DNA from: RECO01 sp050485385
GTDB taxonomy: Bacteria; Pseudomonadota; Alphaproteobacteria; Geminicoccales; Geminicoccaceae
Direction of reading: 5' to 3'
Assembly (NCBI GenBank): GCA_050485385.1
Contig: JBJHBG010000117.1
Coordinates: 1-14,545 of the forward strand
Length of the DNA: 14,545 nt
Shown: positions 14,514 to 14,545 of the stretch, piece by piece
Position numbering within the stretch: position 1 is the first letter of the stretch
Layout: every line of letters begins with the position of its first letter
Position numbers and translations under genes: made by a program
The notes under the pieces: model-generated
Told to the model about the DNA's origin: nothing
Databases searched by the model: none
What the model saw: only the letters and a program-made list of their open reading frames with translations

Positions 14514-14545
14514 ATGGGGTCGGCCCAAAGCCCCTGGGCGTCGAG
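14514..14545 (+). CDS. Possible start of a further gene, cut by the window edge
   Basis: An ATG two bases after the lipoprotein stop opens a frame encoding MGSAQSPWAS before the sequence ends. Spacing suits a third operon member, but no ribosome site is clear and ten residues cannot identify a family. A polysaccharide export or synthesis gene would fit the context; that is a guess. Confidence 0.25.
   Translation, partial: MGSAQSPWAS

Noticed and set aside
1..14545. CRISPR arrays, tRNA or rRNA genes
   Set aside because: No regularly spaced direct repeats, cloverleaf sequences or rRNA motifs were recognised on either strand.

Overview
The window looks like chromosomal DNA of a high-GC Gram-negative bacterium, most likely an alphaproteobacterium (Rhodospirillales/Geminicoccales-like). 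This is inferred from the strong G/C bias at third codon positions, a tamA-tamB outer-membrane assembly pair, a YadH-type ABC-2 permease and a BBP2-type outer-membrane barrel. The lineage cannot be fixed without a database search.

Left part (1-5058) is an accessory region. It opens with the last 34 codons of an IS481-type transposase. Next comes a clearly less GC-rich, minus-strand type II restriction-modification pair of the PstI/BsuBI family: an N6-adenine methyltransferase (1198-2817) whose 3' end overlaps the start of its endonuclease (237-1226). An apparently non-coding stretch with a perfect GC-rich hairpin follows. The sequence then returns to host-like composition with a conserved small protein of unknown function (3116-3640), a frameshifted phage-type nuclease-fold domain (PBECR-like, 3637-4222), and the N-terminal piece of what resembles a large defence ATPase with a PD-(D/E)xK-type nuclease domain (4279-5058, minus). 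The last two face each other across inverted repeats. Together they read as an eroding defence/mobile island.

Middle part (5157-13051, all minus) is a tightly packed cell-envelope cluster. In transcription order it holds a PPP-type metallophosphatase, a TamA/Omp85 protein with an unexpected lipobox, TamB (1445 aa, start overlapping the tamA stop as TTGA), and an ABC-2 transporter permease whose ATPase partner is not in the window. TamA and TamB would form the outer- and inner-membrane halves of an envelope-spanning assembly or lipid-transport system.

Right part (13142-14545, plus) diverges from the metallophosphatase. It encodes a 418-aa outer-membrane beta-barrel of the kind found in exopolysaccharide loci, then a translationally coupled 37-aa lipoprotein with an LGGC lipobox, and perhaps the first codons of a third gene cut by the window edge.

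No tRNA, rRNA or CRISPR array was recognised. The points most worth following are the lipobox on TamA, the truncated nuclease-ATPase beside a frameshifted PBECR domain, the overlapping PstI-type R-M pair, and the tiny lipoprotein.
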